A stretch of 64,000 nt of DNA from Galbula dea (GCA_013399015.1 VWZX01008461.1:848926-912925), one strand, 5' to 3'; shown: positions 1 through 13,459, counted from the first letter of the stretch. Program-made: numbers and translations. The notes: generated from the sequence alone by a model not told the origin.

Positions 1-2666
1 TGCTGACACGAACCATGGCAGACTCTGACTCAGTTTGCAAAGTCTCCAACATGCCTTAGATGATGTTAAACTTCCATATTATACTTTCATGCAAAAATAA
101 CCTCTGGTGACTGATTCTTGTTTGTAGAGAGATGTAGATAACAAGTTTGGATTATATCTAATGGTAGAAAATATCTGACCTTGCAGAGCACCTGTCACTG
201 ACCCATTGAAAAGCCTGGCAGATTACTGAGCATCGATTTGAATACTGGGTTTTGTCCCACCTGAAGCTTTACCAGGCCTCTCAGCTACATCTGTCACAGG
301 CAAGGGCAAGAATTTCCACATGGATTTCAACATTTCACCACAGTATAACAAACTGGACTCACTTAAGTCACCTATAGTTCCAGCATCAGAGGAAGCTAAT
401 GGTATATTTCTTACCCATTTCACTAGAGAATCTGTTACCCTGCAATCATCTCTTCCTTCTGGCTCTTTATTTTCTGAGTTCAAACTTGCTAGCTGCCTTC
501 AAGATTTGATGTGCACACACACGTGTGTGTATATAAATACCTACTCCTGAAGTTTCTTTTTCTCCCATGTATTTGAGTTTAAACACACATTGTGGATGTA
601 GGCAAACTGAAATTGGTCTGTGTAGTACAATACAGAAACCTTTCTGTTTTAACATGAACTGTCTTGTCCTTTCTCTCTTGCATTTCCCCTTCCAAAATGC
701 CTCTGACTACAACAATGTCTTCCATTAGTTTATTCCTGAGGGCTGCCTAACTGCATTTATGCCACCCACAGCACTGCAGGTCATTACCCTTTGTGACACT
801 GACAGCATCAGCAGGTTGATGTTTAATAGAAGCTGCCGATTAGTATCCAAGATACCAGTTAACAAGACAGTTTCTTTTAATGGCTTGTATTGATGAATGA
901 ATTAATGAAATTCCACAACTTCTTTAAGTGCAGACAGTACTCATGTGACACCCTTGGGCAGCATACAAACCACCTCCACTAATGTTTGTGTTCAGGCTGT
1001 CAGCAGGCCAGAAGACAAAACAGGCTGCAAGTGTCCCCTTTCACATGCCATCGAAACAGCCCTGGTGAAAAGCCCTGGGAAGATCCACAGCTGGTGGCTT
1101 CAGTGCAGCAGTACTGGTCCACAGCCACTCCATGTATGGCCCAATGCTGACATTAAGGAAAGCTGGGAGACCAAAACACTGGTGAATAAGTCAAAATTGG
1201 GATAAGACCATCTGAAGTACCGACACTGAGGGGAACTCACTCTCTTTTAGCTTTGAAATGACACTTTAAAGCTTCAGTGGTCAACTCACTTCTTTAAAGG
1301 TCCAAAAATATACATACTGAGATGAATATATTAAGACAAATTTGCTCTGTCTTTAATTAGAAGACCATTAACATCAAGTGATCACTTTTATTTGCTAGCA
1401 AGTAAAGCTTCTACTTTTTAAGGACACTTGAACTGTTCTAGCAGCACGAGTAGCAGCATGTTATTAGAACATGAAGTAAATACTAACAGGATTAACAGTA
1501 TTGTTGCCTCTTGAAGTCAGATTTGATAAGTAGGAAACAGATTTGCATAAATATCCACTGCACTGATAGCAAAAGGTGCAGGTTACAAGTGTGCAGCAGC
1601 ATGATTTGGGTCACAGTACAAGTTATTGCAGTGCTGATACATCAGCTTGGGTGTGCTGAGATCTTGTCTTCCTAAGGACAGTTTGGTTTGCTGAAAAAAA
1701 TCAACTGAATAAAAAAAAATCCCCAACTTTTTCCCCAAGGGAACTGACTATACCACCAGAGAGACAGAGACTCCCATTAGCCCTGGGTGCTTTCTAGTGA
1801 CACCTCAAAAACTCAACCCAAGATGCCCCAGGGGTTTGTAGACAGGGCAGACAAACCAGGTCCCTTAACTTGAATTTGGCCAGGACAACTGAGGGTCAAC
1901 AGTTCATCTGCATGCAATCTTTCAGTTGCTAATGAAAACTTGTTCCCTTTATCAGGCATGGAGAGTATAAGCCCTGAGACCCTGTGCTTGAGTTCCAAGT
2001 GGAAGTTTGTTAGAACAAGTGCAAGTTCCCAGAGGAAGTCTGGAGCATGATGAACCATGGGGATGGCACAACACAGGCTTCAGCACTGGAAGGCACAGGG
2101 CTGCACTAGTGCAGTAATGCACCCAGGAAAGGCAGAGACACTGCAGCAGCACCACTTCCAACCCTGAAACTAGCTCATTTGGGGCCCAGGGCAGGGCTAT
2201 TTGTGTGGTGTTCCACTGTTGTGTAATCAAGTCCCAAGGCCAAAACAACTATGAAGATGCATCAGGATGGAATATTCAGGTGACAAGAGATCACAAATTC
2301 TGTGCACAGACTAGGAAGTTACTGCCTGTCACTTTCTGTCCTCTTTCTTCCAAAAGAAATAAAACAGAAGAGATTAAAAGCTTATTGATTCAAGTCTTGC
2401 ATTCACTATTTAGGGATAGTTCCTTATGAAGTCACCAGGCATTTGATCTATCACAAATTTATGAGGGTGTTTAACTCATGAACAGTCACAGGAATGAAGT
2501 TAACATAGCTTATCTTACTGTGAAAGTAAGAGGGAGTTGAGACTAAGGGTAAATGAGAGATCACAGTCTGCACTGCTTGAAAAGTGGCAATTGCATGTGA
2601 CTAGCACAGGGGAGAGAAGCAATACAGTGAAAAAACACATCTTGTTATTTAACCCAAGTATATTTG
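1..2666. other. Unique non-coding DNA
   Basis: No gene, RNA gene or recognisable transposon is seen here. Open frames are short, overlap on both strands, and have no recognisable protein motif. The only structured piece is the alternating CA/GT palindrome near 515-530. Confidence 0.6.
515..530. repeat. CA/GT palindromic microsatellite
   Basis: Eight bases of alternating AC are followed by eight of alternating GT, giving a perfect 16-bp palindrome. A TATA-like AT-rich run follows at 531-539. This is most likely a microsatellite with strand-switched halves, able to adopt Z-DNA or a small cruciform. No gene start is seen downstream. Confidence 0.6.
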
Positions 2667-2887
2667 GGGATATTAAGGAAGAAATTTTCCACTCTGAGAG
2701 TGGTGAAACACTGGCCCAGGTTGCCCAGAGAGGTGGTAGATGCCCCATCCCTGGAACCATTCCAGGCCAGGTTGGGTAGGGCTCTGAGTAACCTGATCTA
2801 GTTGCAGATGTCCCTGCTGACTGCAGAGGGGTTGCACTAGATGACCTTGAAAGATCCCCTCCAACAGAAACCATTCCTTGACTCTTA
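2667..2887 (+). mobile_element. CR1 LINE fragment, 5'-truncated
   Basis: The segment begins near 'ggatattaaggaagaa' and continues through landmarks of the avian CR1 3' end: a 'gagagtggtgaaacactgg' stretch, 'ggttgcccagagaggtggt', 'gccccatccctgga', a ggttgcactagatgacct block, and a degraded 'ccattccttgactctt' terminus. It is the last 220 bp or so of the element, in the forward direction. Several substitutions from the usual 3' end, such as 'gatcccctccaacag', suggest moderate age. Any open frame across it is a remnant of CR1 reading frame and not a host gene. Confidence 0.9.
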
Positions 2888-3066
2888 AGATTTTGCTCTC
2901 TCAACCAGCCAAAATGTGCTTCAGGACATAACACTTTGTGCAACCAGCCCTTTAGCAGAAAGATGGAGGACAGATTTGCATTCACCTATCTGATCAAATG
3001 TTAAGAATTTCTTAATTGCCTTATTTGTGTAATTTTATTTGTCTCTAGTCTAATTATTTAAGTGAA

Positions 3067-3085
3067 GTGTGTGTGTGTGTGTGTG
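3067..3085. repeat. (GT)n microsatellite
   Basis: About nine and a half GT units in an uninterrupted run. Confidence 0.9.
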
Positions 3086-6000
3086 ACCTGACTGGTGGGG
3101 AGGGGAGTCCCTTCATGTGTGCAATACAGAAAACCTCCCATTCCCTCCATGGCTCTAGTGTAGTCAGTGCTGGATGCCAACAGAGTGCTGTTTCCTTCTC
3201 CTGATCTCACTACTTTGCTGGACTGTCTGTTCTTGAAAACTTTCTTGAAAGGCTTTAATAGAAGGCATTTGTTTCTGCTGCAGATAAGGTGAGTCTAGCT
3301 TTTTATGTGCAGCAATTTAATAGGGATGCTGATCTAATTGAATAGATCCTTTATGTCTCTGTCAGAGACTGTTACCACTGACTGCTGCAATGTCTCACAG
3401 AAGTCAGTAAATACATTAATCTCTTGAGAGCCTGGGACAACAATTCTGTTAACAGCATGAGCAATACAGATGGACAAATCATTACTGAACAAATGGAGAA
3501 CTGCCCTGAAAATGCTAAAGCAACTCTGGAAACCTCTGGAAATCAGGGCACTGCTGACATTCCCTGGAGCAGTGCCTACTGCTAAATCTGGACCAGACCT
3601 ACTGAAGTTTCAGAACTACCAGGCTGAAAGAGTTAATGTGTGCTAACACATTGGATTAAAGTTTAATTTACAAGCACTCTCCCTGCATCAGGAGTCCAAC
3701 CTGAAGAGGAATGGACATGTGACAGACAAACTTTGAGAGACTCATCCTAGCTAGGAAAGCTGGCCAGGAAAAGCAGGTAGGAAACCTCTTCATGGTGCTC
3801 AGACAGAGGACATGCTAGATGTGTTTGTTATTTATCCACTCTTTTGGTCTGCCTGCACTTCCTACAACACTTCACTTTCTGAATGTAAGACTATGGGAAG
3901 CAGTGCCTGGGAATGACTTCCTGCCAGATGCTCAACATCCACAACTCCAACTGCTTTAAGAGGCTGAGAAAGCCTTTGACCCTTTTGCTGAAGTGCTCAA
4001 CAACTCCCAGCACAGATTTGTTTTTCCTCTATACAACTGGCTATCACTGCTAAATGTACATTAACAGAAAGAAGAAGATTTCATGTAAATATTGCTGATT
4101 GATCCAAAGGTATTCTGTGTAGCAGATCATTGTGTCCTTTTCATTTCAAAGCCAGCCTGTATCAGAGCTTGGGTAGGAAGCAGAAGGAAAGTATCATGGC
4201 AGGAATATCAGTGTGTTTTGGATGCAAAGCAGGAGCTTATCTGTTTTACTACTGCAGCACCAGAGAAAATCAATTTTGACACAGAACTGCCACTTTACAA
4301 GCAAATAACTATACTTTCCAATAACCTAATCTGTGCAAAGCCTACTGAAAATTCCCTAAAGAACCAGTAGTTAAAACCTCCATTAAATCAAAAGGTTTAA
4401 TATGGGAAGGGAAGAGAGGTTGCAGTTTGACTTGGGAATGTAATGGACTCAGTGGGGAAATAAATATGTTGTTTTATGTGTACAGTTACAGAATTTGAGA
4501 ACACAGCATTCATTTCAAAGGGAATTCTCTTGCTGTGCAACTTATTCCTAAACAGATGTGATTTTTGCTTATTCAAAAACATTTAGGTAACAATTACAGC
4601 ATAATAAATTATAATTGCCATCATCTTCCAGCTATGCTATGACTTCTATGCAAGCACAAAGAAAATGCAATTATATAGAACTGTAAATCCTATTTTCAGG
4701 TAGCTTAAAGCACTGACAAAACACTTGTTTATTTTACTTAGAATGAACAATACTTTTAAATCTTATCCATAAAAATGAAAAGGCTGTATCTGTTGAGCAG
4801 TCTGGCAGAGGGAAAAGGTCTGTCTTACACAAGCACTGCTCAAACTGGGGCCTAACTCTAAGGAAGTTAATTATCTTTTGGAAGTTTACATTTTACTCTT
4901 ATGGTTTATACTGGGAGTCTCTTTAAACTAGTCTTTAAACTGACATTTTAATTAAGCAGGACATGACCACTGGTTGAACACTGAAGAAAGAGAAAATAAC
5001 TAGAAATTGACTGAAAACCAAGAATTTCATGATTGAATAGTTCAGGACATTGAAATGAACCCAACATTTTGTGTGACTATAAATCATCCTACAGCATTTC
5101 AGAGAACTGCAACTTGGGGGTAGAATTCTACAAGATAACTCAAATATAATCCCCATGAAGGCTGCAACTCTTTGTTAAACTTCATAGAGCTCTACTAAAC
5201 TTTCACAGGACATTGCTGATCTCCTCCTCATTGACCTCTGTGGCATTAGAAACCAAGTTTAGTGTTTTATGCTGCAAAGTTGTGCCAGCATCTGCCATTT
5301 ATTTGTTTTTCCCAGTGTCTCCTGATCTCAGAGTTCAAAATGCAAACTCCAACTCTGGTTGGTGCTTTCCAATGTTTATCTTGTACTTGCTACAGGTTTT
5401 GGGTTTGTTTTTTTTTCAAATCTGTCTTTGTGCATGGCTAAGCCTACAAAGGGCTGTCAAAGCTTCCTTCATGTGCTCATCAGGTTAACAGGGAGATGTG
5501 CACTCTCCATGGCTCAGCATAGGCATGCTACAGTGGATGCCAAGGTTGGGTCACCATTATGACCAGAAAGGTCCTATGAAAAACTACCCACAGCATAACA
5601 AAAGGCCATGATGCCAGCAGGAGGTAACCATGAGGAGACTCAAGGTGCTGCTTACAAAACTGGTAGCTGAAAGGCATGTTTTAGCAACAGGGAGAACTTG
5701 ACCTGATGTTGAGCCCTCCAAAAACCAAAGCACATTCTTCTAAAAGGAGATAAAAACCATCTGGAGCCAGTAGCTCCAGAAGGGATGTGGAGACTTAGGT
5801 TCTTCATGACAGGTTAAAGAGTGTTGCAGAGAGCTGGGAGACAGGCCCTTGTCTGTGCAGGTTTGCTGCCTTGGCTCAGCCTGTGAACTCTTCTGCTTTC
5901 TCTCTCCACTAAGCAGCAAGGCAGCTAGCTCTGGATCCTGGAAAACTCTTACCTGTGCAAGTGCTGTGAGCTTGCTCCCTGTGCCTAGAGAGGTCAAGTA

Positions 6001-6301
6001 CAAAGCCCAAAGAACTCAAGCCTTGAGCAACTTTCTAAGAAACACCCAAGAGGAGTTGGGGAAAGCTGAGGAAACAGCACTAACTTCAACCCAAATGCAG
6101 ATCAACATGTGGAGTAGCTTTCCACCCAAAGCCAAGAGCTAAGCCCAGCCCAGCCCTTGGAAGAGAAATGAGAATGGGATGGTTGGCCCTGAACTCCTAC
6201 AGCATCCTGTCAAAGGGCAGCCAGGGGAGCACAGCCAGACCCCTCATGATCAAACTTCATTCTGCAACTTACAGTAAATAAAAGCTACTAACAGGACCCT
6301 T

Positions 6302-6320
6302 CAAACAAACAAACAAACAA
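6302..6320. repeat. (CAAA)n microsatellite
   Basis: Four to five CAAA units, followed by related A-rich sequence (gaaacaaaac). It belongs to a recurring family of A/C low-complexity tracts in this window. Confidence 0.85.
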
Positions 6321-9300
6321 GAAACAAAACATAAGCAACAGGAATGAATTACTGATTTTCTTTGGTTATTGTAACCTGACAATCTCTTGCAACAAAAAGA
6401 CATTCAGCATTGCTACTTCAATGACTAATGCAGGGTTTTGATGAGATGAAAAGAACCAACCACTGCAAAGAAGCAATTAGCCATTGATCTTATCCAGAAA
6501 ATGTTGGGAAATATTGAGTACAGCTTTCCAGTGTGTTAAAAACTACTAAGCACTAACCCACTAGTGAGTCTGAAGTCACTACAGTTAACTGAGTATTTGT
6601 GCCAAGTGTCCACAGAGTCTCTGTTAAGCCAGGTGGCTGCTTAAGGCTCAGGTTGTTCCTTCCTCTGCTTCCCATCAGTCAGGGCTACTGCACCAGCTTT
6701 GAGGTCTGCACTTGGGAAGAGGCAGCAACAGCAGGCAGCAGTGAAAACAGAATTCAGATAAAAGGAATCTGAAAGCTCTCATGAGCCAGGTTTGCACCCA
6801 AGACTCATTTTTGGAACAGTTTATCACTGCAGGATGGGTTCAGTTATTCCAACTGTCCACTATCCCCCTCTCTCCCTTCCTTCATTATTTAAGAGTAAGT
6901 GGAAAAGATCAGTGCAGACTTATCTGTATTTATGCTTTGTTACTGCCTCCTATTATATCTCCTATTGTGATATCATGATTTTCTAGAGGCTGACTGAGAA
7001 TTTTCTGACAAAACAGGGTTTTTCCCAGGAAATAACAACTCACCAGGACAGATTTGTTTCACAAAGGTGTCCTATTCAGCAGAATGTCACTAGAATATAT
7101 TTTTAAGGCCCAGGAAGAGATTTCTGGTGGTAACTAAGGAGAGGTACAAAAACCACTCCTCAATCTAGCAGCTGCTGCACTTCCTTTAAAGACAAAAAAA
7201 TCCAGTTCTCAGGTTACTTGTATCTCCTAACTGGTAGAGAAGGGCACCAACTTTTTTCACCTGATTTTTCTTGGATGCTGCTTCTGAAGACACATTTCAG
7301 AAGCTCTGACTGGATTTTGTCCCAGCTTGGAACAGGAACATTTTTCAAAACCCTGACACTTTTTAAGAGACAGGAAAAAAAACATTTCCCACTCATCCCA
7401 TCTCTGTCCTTGAAATCAGCCACCAAGATTGAAACTGAGAATGCAGCCAGGCTGTGTAACAACTAACATTGCTATATATATCTTTTTGCCTATTGCTAAA
7501 GGAATTAACCTTATTATCTTTGTTAGACATCACTACTGTGTTACAGTAGCTATGTTAGAAATCCATTACAGCAACTTCAATTATAATTAACCAAACTTTA
7601 ACAACTGAGACCAATTTGAAGACTGTTCTGAAAAAGATGACAAATTCTGTATTTATTTAATTAAGAATGTTTTGTTGGGAACAGAATGGGGGTTTGCTCC
7701 TTTTTAAAAGTATTAATGGGATTTATAAGTGCCTTAGTGAGTCACAATCCATTTCTATGCCATGTAGTTCATGCAATGTGAGATGGAGAAACACCACAAC
7801 TTTGAAACTTTCTCCTAGTAAAACAGAACCAATTCCAAGACCTACAGAAGGACTCCTGACTGTTGGACTCTGGCTCTTCCCAGTGAAGGAGGGTTTGGAA
7901 CATTCTGAGAAAGAAACCCAAGCTCCATCAGCAACAGGCACTCAGGATGCCAATCTGTCAGCAGATGCCTGAACTGCTTTGTGAATTGTTTTCTTACCAG
8001 AGAGCCAGGATCCTCTCAGAAATGCCACACACTCCTGACCTAAAAATTAGCAAGTTGCTGAGTACTCCCCTGCAGAAGCCAACCTTACACTTGCACCCCA
8101 AGGTTTCCAGTATTTCAGACCAGCCTGAACTTCAAGAAGGAATTTTAAGGCTGCAAAAGGGATGCTGTCAAGCTAAGAGCTACTTGATCAGCATAAGTTT
8201 TAGATGGAAGTGCTGTTTTTTTCTCAGAGAAAGAGCAGCAGGCAAAAGAGGAAGGAACTACCATCTCTGAAAAAATCCAGCTGTCCCCCATCAGCAGCTA
8301 AGGTTTTCCTTTCCACCTAATCTTTCAGCACTTCTTTTGTTTCCTTTAGAAAAATATTTATGCTTAAAAAGACTCCTGGGTTGCATTTAACTTTCTACTG
8401 AGTAAAATGAAAATCAAGTTCACACTCTACTGAAGTATTTCAAGGAGAAGAGAGGGAAGATGGTGAAATAAACAAAAAAGTCTTTGAAAAACACTTATTT
8501 TCCTTCAGACCTTGGGGAAAGAGTTGAACTTCCAGGAGTCACAGACTGAAAGAAAACATTTTCTCAACTGGGCCACCTGGCACTCTGTGTAATGCTTTCA
8601 AGAAACCAAGAGGGCAGAATGACTGTCAGAAATTCATTTAAACAGTCTGTTAATTTTGATCCTTTACAAAAGGTTAGTAAGCAATTCATTTAAAGGGCAA
8701 AGGATTTAATGGGTCTGCTTCATTTCAGGGCTACAGCAGAGGAATCCATTTTCAAGGCTGGAGAAGGTCTGCAAATGGTCTCAGAAAGGTTGGTTAAAGC
8801 ATGTTAACTGACCCAGAAACTAAAAAGTCCCAGAGAAGCAGGTTTAGTAATCTAGAACTCTTGGAATTTCATCAAAACCCAGGAGCACTGGGCACAGCTA
8901 GTGAGAGACAACAGTATATTCTAATTGTCTCCTGTCTTCTCTGGTGTACAAATGCATATACATACTGCAAAAGTGGCAGAGAATGGGACATAGCAAGGTC
9001 AAAGTCAAGTGCCTGGCAGTGAGTGATCAAGTGACCACTTTGAACTCCTCAGACCCTTCCCTCTTTAGCTACATCCACAGTTTAGTGTTGTTAGATGGCA
9101 GAAATGCTTGCAGTGGCAGCTACAGGAAACAGTTCTTCTACAAAACTACATTTTTAAAGTATTGTTGGCTGCATTTTTCATTTGTTCTTCTGATACAAGT
9201 TAGGAATCACATCAGGAATCAAAGTAATACCAGGAAACCATCTCAGAAACCATGGTAATAATCTCTGACTTAGAAGGACCAGGAAGTTTCAACTTTAGTT

Positions 9301-9632
9301 TAAGCTGTGGTTCTGACATGAAAGACTTTAATCCTGCCCTGCATTTGGAGTTTGTCTTACAACCTCTTCCTTTTAATGTATGTCCCTCATTTTGTTCATC
9401 TTTGCCATTTTCTGACATGTCAGCATCCTGCTTTAGATCTTTAGTGGATTGAAAGGGGTGCCCTGTGGGTTACTCTCTCTCTAAATCACCCATGATGTAT
9501 TACGCTTGGCTTAAATGACCGAGTCTCATTTGCACTGCTGCCCTATTAATTTACTCACCATTGATTTACACCACTTCTGCTGGAAATCCTCCACCAGACC
9601 TCTACTTTACATGTGCTCTCAAAAGCTCCAAT

Positions 9633-9810
9633 CCAGTCTTTTTCTCCCCTATCATCTTCACTGTCTCATTTCTTTTCCATTTGTCCTCATTCATCTATCT
9701 CTTGTCTTTTTCCTCCCTCTCCCTCCTGCTGTTCTGTCTTCCTTCTGCTTCTTCTTGGTTCTCCTCCATTTCCCCACTCCCTGCAGGTCCACCTCCTTGC
9801 TTCCCAGCAG
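9633..9810. repeat. Polypyrimidine tract with acceptor-like end
   Basis: About 180 bases are heavily biased to C and T on the plus strand, with many TCC, CTTC and CCTCC runs. Near the end, a run of C/T leads into 'ccctgcag' (AG at 9785-9786), which would score well as a 3' splice acceptor on its own. There is no branch-point or coding exon evidence after it, so it is called a low-complexity pyrimidine tract. Open frames inside it are rich in Ser, Leu, Phe and Pro only because of the base bias. Confidence 0.7.
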
Positions 9811-11959
9811 TTAATAAATCTACCATAAAAGACTAGAAAACCCAGAAGACACAGGTGTAAAGGTAAAAGAACATAAATAAATCAAGCTTCCTCATGAAGA
9901 AGAGCAACAACTCTGACTTCTTTTTGGAGAGTTCAGAGACTGATGGGTGACTATCATTATCCAGCTTACAGTACTTTACTATGTCCTTGCATCTTTCTAT
10001 CTTCCTGAGAGGAGCTCAGTGTCAGTTCAGATTTTATGGTTACTTTTCAGCCCTCTCAATATATCACATGCCCCTGGACTGGTGCCCTGATTACCAGTTT
10101 GACTACCAAAGCCAAACACTCTCATCTTATCTGTCTTGTTCTGAACAGTCAACAAACGACTCGGATTTGACTGAGTGCATCTAAGAGTACATGTATGCAT
10201 TTTAAACCACAGACTAATGTAACCACATACTACAGGCATTTTCCAACTCTCAGGTCTGCATGCCTTCTGTAAAAATAAATAAAAGCAGTTGTTTCTAAGC
10301 TGAAAGACTCCTTCAGTGTTTCTTTCATTCAAAATTCCAACAGAAGAAAAAGGGCTGAAGTGCAGAGGGTTAGACTAAGGGGGCTGCAAAGATTTACATA
10401 TTCCTACTGGATAAATAAATAACCTAACCCTAATGCCACATTCAACAGGGCAAAGGCAACAAAGACAGAGAAAATCTTAAGAGGGAGAGGCTAAAATATC
10501 AGAAGATTCCAAAGAGCAGTAAGTGTACACGAAGTAAATGAGCTTCTCACTCTAGAAGTCACCTGCAAATGAACAAAGTCTTCAAATGTTCTTAAAATGC
10601 CTGGCCATGCCCTTCCAGGCAATGACTGTAGCACAGACCTGTGAAGTCTGAGAGTCTCAGGTGAAATAACACCTGATGTGTACCTCTGAGAGCCCAAAGG
10701 CAAAAGAAAACCCTGCCTGTGAGCATTAGAGGCTGTTCTTACTCTTGGCAGAGACACAACACTCGCTTTAAAAGCACCGCTTGTGTTTGCCATAAATGTA
10801 AAATAGCTGCAGTTACCAGGCAGATTAATTGCTGGAAAGAAAAAAAAAATATCCTCCTCTCTATAGAAGAAAGACTGAAAGACCAAGCTGACAACATTCT
10901 CCACCTCCTAAACCCAAATGAACAGCTAGGCTGTGCAGCTCTGAGTGGACAAGTTCACAAACTTCCACTGCTTGGTTATTAGCTGAAAAATAGCATGGAA
11001 CTCCAGAGTAATGACAGCCTTCTAGAGATAATATGCTGCAATAATACAGTGTGGGAAGTTACCCATTTTATTCTCAACCTAATTTCCACCTATTTTGCAA
11101 TTTTAAGATTTAATAATGTAGCTGAGAAAACACAAATTGCTTGTATTAGCCACATATTTACATTGAACTGTACATACCATGCAATTACAGAGTCAATGGT
11201 TACTGTGGAATTACTGAGTTTCTGCATAGTTCTTTGTGTCCTCCTCTGGAAAGTGCCAAAAAGAGTATTGCAGTATAGTGAGGAACAACCTAGAGTGATA
11301 TGAAAAAAAAGAATGAAACTCCTGTCTTAGGATCTCCATCTGGACAGCAGAAGGGAAACCTGAGTAAAAAACTCAGTGTAGAAGCACCCACCACCAACAT
11401 TCTTTGGACCCCAACATCCTGCAAGAGACCACTCTGCAGTTTCTGATTAATGTTGTAGGCCTCCACTGAAAGGGGTTTTATACTGCTGTATCTGAACTGC
11501 TGCCCAAGAAACTGATTTTGATTGACTTGTCCCAACCTGCCCTCCTCCTGAAGAGTTACAGATGGCAGCTTGCCAGTTCCCTTTGAAGGACAGTGCTTAG
11601 TTTTGGTTTTCTTTACCACTTCTAGAAACACACAGACAAGACTTACATATGGATGGCTCACCTCTGATGTCTGAAGGTTGGAAGGTGGAAGGTTACAGCT
11701 AATCTTAGCTATGGCATTTTGTGCTGAATTCAGAGCACAATGACTTTACAAGTAAACTAAGCTTTACTAAGTGATCCAGGAAACAGAACATTGGCTTGTG
11801 AGAATACACCAGGAAAAGTGTCAAATAAAATCAACTGAAGAACGATCACTGAGAACTGTAAAGGGCAATAACAATCTGCTAAGTATAGAGAGCAGACTGT
11901 CAAAGCAGTGAAGAATATAAAGGTCTAGAAGACAACAAACCAAGTTACTCTTTCTGATC
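9811..11959. other. Unique non-coding DNA
   Basis: Nothing recognisable is seen. The only low-complexity feature is an A run near 10840-10849. Short open frames on both strands have no protein motif. Confidence 0.55.
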
Positions 11960-11963
11960 TTGC

Positions 11964-12003
11964 CATAATTGTGCAGTATGACCTTGGGTAAGTCATATCT
12001 TGT
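11964..12003 (+). repeat. MIR/CORE-SINE-like fragment
   Basis: The stretch 'gaccttgggtaagtca' differs at one position from the well-known MIR core 'gaccttgggcaagtca', and the preceding 'attgtgcagta' fits the diverged segment just before it. Only the core is recognisable. This would be an ancient amniote SINE relic on the plus strand. A profile search with MIR models would settle it. Confidence 0.45.
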
Positions 12004-12427
12004 CTGCTGATGTTATACTTTGAAGGAAGTTCTGGAGGTGCAGGCAGTCTGTACTGTGATGTCCAAAGAACCTCAGGGTAATGCTAGCTCTTAGAAAACA
12101 TTTCCTCCAGACTAATGCCCTGTATTCCCAAGTTTCACCAGTTCATTTGGCTTACTGAATAAACAGGCTTGCAAACTCCTTCCTGGGTACTGTGGAGCTT
12201 ACAGTGGGACATGAGAGCTGTCAGAGTTGCAGCATTTCCATTTCTCCAGGACTGGAATGTTGTGTTTGCTAGTGATCCTGAAATCACCCTCAACAACAAA
12301 CATTCAAGTTACAAAGCAATAACTTTCTACAGCTTAGATACTAACACAACCATTGGGTTTTGAGGGTACAGAAAAGCATGCTTCTATCTGTCTACACAGT
12401 AAATCTATGCTTCAGAAGACACCTCTA

Positions 12428-12443
12428 TCTCTCTCTCTCTCTC
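12428..12443. repeat. (CT)n microsatellite
   Basis: Alternating CT run followed by a C-rich stretch with seven consecutive C at about 12449-12455. Confidence 0.85.
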
Positions 12444-13094
12444 CCCTGCCCCCCCATATCCAGGTAAGAAATTACCAGATGTTTACATGTGCTTGTGACC
12501 ACAATCCACTCTCATCTAGAGCAAAGGAATACCTTAAAAGAAGATTCAGGATGCACTAACTTACTAATGACATTATGGTCATCACAGCTGGCTGCAGTCT
12601 GCTCGTTTGACCAATTTCCTTTGGAACATGCAAAGAGACAAAACACATTTCTATTGAATAAGGTAGAGCCCAAAGCACAGGAGGTAAACTTGCTTTCTGG
12701 GCATAGTAGGACAGTCATAACAGACCCAGTATGACTCTTGCCAGTACAAACACCAGCACTTCTTATTTTTATGGGTTTTTTCCAAGATACCTGAGTTGTC
12801 AGAGTAGTTTTCCTGGGCCAGTGCTTTGTTTCAAGTGTCACATATTTTATATGAAGTGCAAATGAACAATTACATTCTACACAAGAATGTAAATTAGAAT
12901 GCCATGTCTTGTTCTTCCTCCACATAACACAATTCCCAAGCAGCTCTGAGGTGACAAGAGAGCTGGGTTGAATAAACCCTTTGCTGGGCTTAAAAAGATA
13001 CCATGAAAATGATTTTGGTTTTCTCCTTCTAAAATGAAACTTCCTTGACTCAGTGATTTGGTTGTTACCTACAGAGATTCTTTTTCATTTTAGG

Positions 13095-13120
13095 TTTTTT
13101 GTTTTGTTTGGGGTTTTTTT
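13095..13120. repeat. T/G-rich low-complexity tract before CR1
   Basis: T runs alternate with G blocks (ttttttgttttgtttgggg, then seven T), directly before the CR1 fragment that begins near 13130. The reverse complement is the A-run / CCCC / AAAC pattern found at several other sites in the window. Confidence 0.65.
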
Positions 13121-13129
13121 ACAAGAAAG

Positions 13130-13434
13130 CTGCTGAGGGACTTTTTAGGAGGTCAGGTAGTGACAGAACCAGGGGAAACAGATGCAAGCTAGAGGAGGGG
13201 AGATTTAGATTGGCCATAAGGAGGAAGTTCTTCACTGTTAGGGTGGTGAGACAGTGGAACAGGTTGCCCAGAGAGGTTGTGGAAGCCCCATCCCTGGAAG
13301 CTTTTAAGACAAGGCTGGATGGGGGTGTGGGCAACCTGACCTGATCTAGTAGAAGGTGTCCCTGCCAGGCAGGGGGGTTGGAACTAGATGATCTTTAAGG
13401 AGGTCCCTTCCAACTCTGACAATTCTATGAGTCT
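13130..13434 (+). mobile_element. CR1 LINE fragment, 5'-truncated
   Basis: About 305 bp of the CR1 3' end in forward orientation. Landmarks in order are 'ggaggtcaggtagtgacag', 'aaggaggaagttcttcact', 'cagtggaacaggttgccca', 'gccccatccctggaagctt', 'ctagtagaaggtgtccctg', a 'ggggttggaactagatgat' block and the 'aattctatgagtct' end. It keeps a short open frame (about 13099-13344) corresponding to the C-terminal end of the reverse transcriptase ORF, but it is far too short to be functional. Identity to the usual avian 3' end looks high, so it is relatively young. Confidence 0.95.
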
Positions 13435-13438
13435 TGTT

Positions 13439-13459
13439 TATATATATATATATATATAT
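13439..13459. repeat. (TA)n microsatellite
   Basis: Ten or so TA units immediately after the CR1 3' end at 13434. A microsatellite abutting a retroposon tail is common, because insertion tails seed repeat growth. Confidence 0.9.

Larger units (their letters stand above)
2888..9632. other. Unique non-coding DNA
   Basis: No gene or clear transposon is seen. The stretch holds a (GT)n tract at 3067-3085 just inside its start, an (AAAC)n tract at 6302-6320, and scattered A or T runs. Open frames are short and lack protein motifs. Confidence 0.55.

Noticed and set aside
2515..2985. Longest open frame (156 codons, minus strand)
   Set aside because: It runs antisense across the CR1 fragment at 2667-2887, and its residues show no protein family.
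13099..13344. 81-codon frame with RLAIRRKFFTVRVVRQWNRLPREVV
   Set aside because: This peptide is the usual translation of the CR1 3' region and is repeated at 18208-18441 and on the minus strand at 49699-49902.
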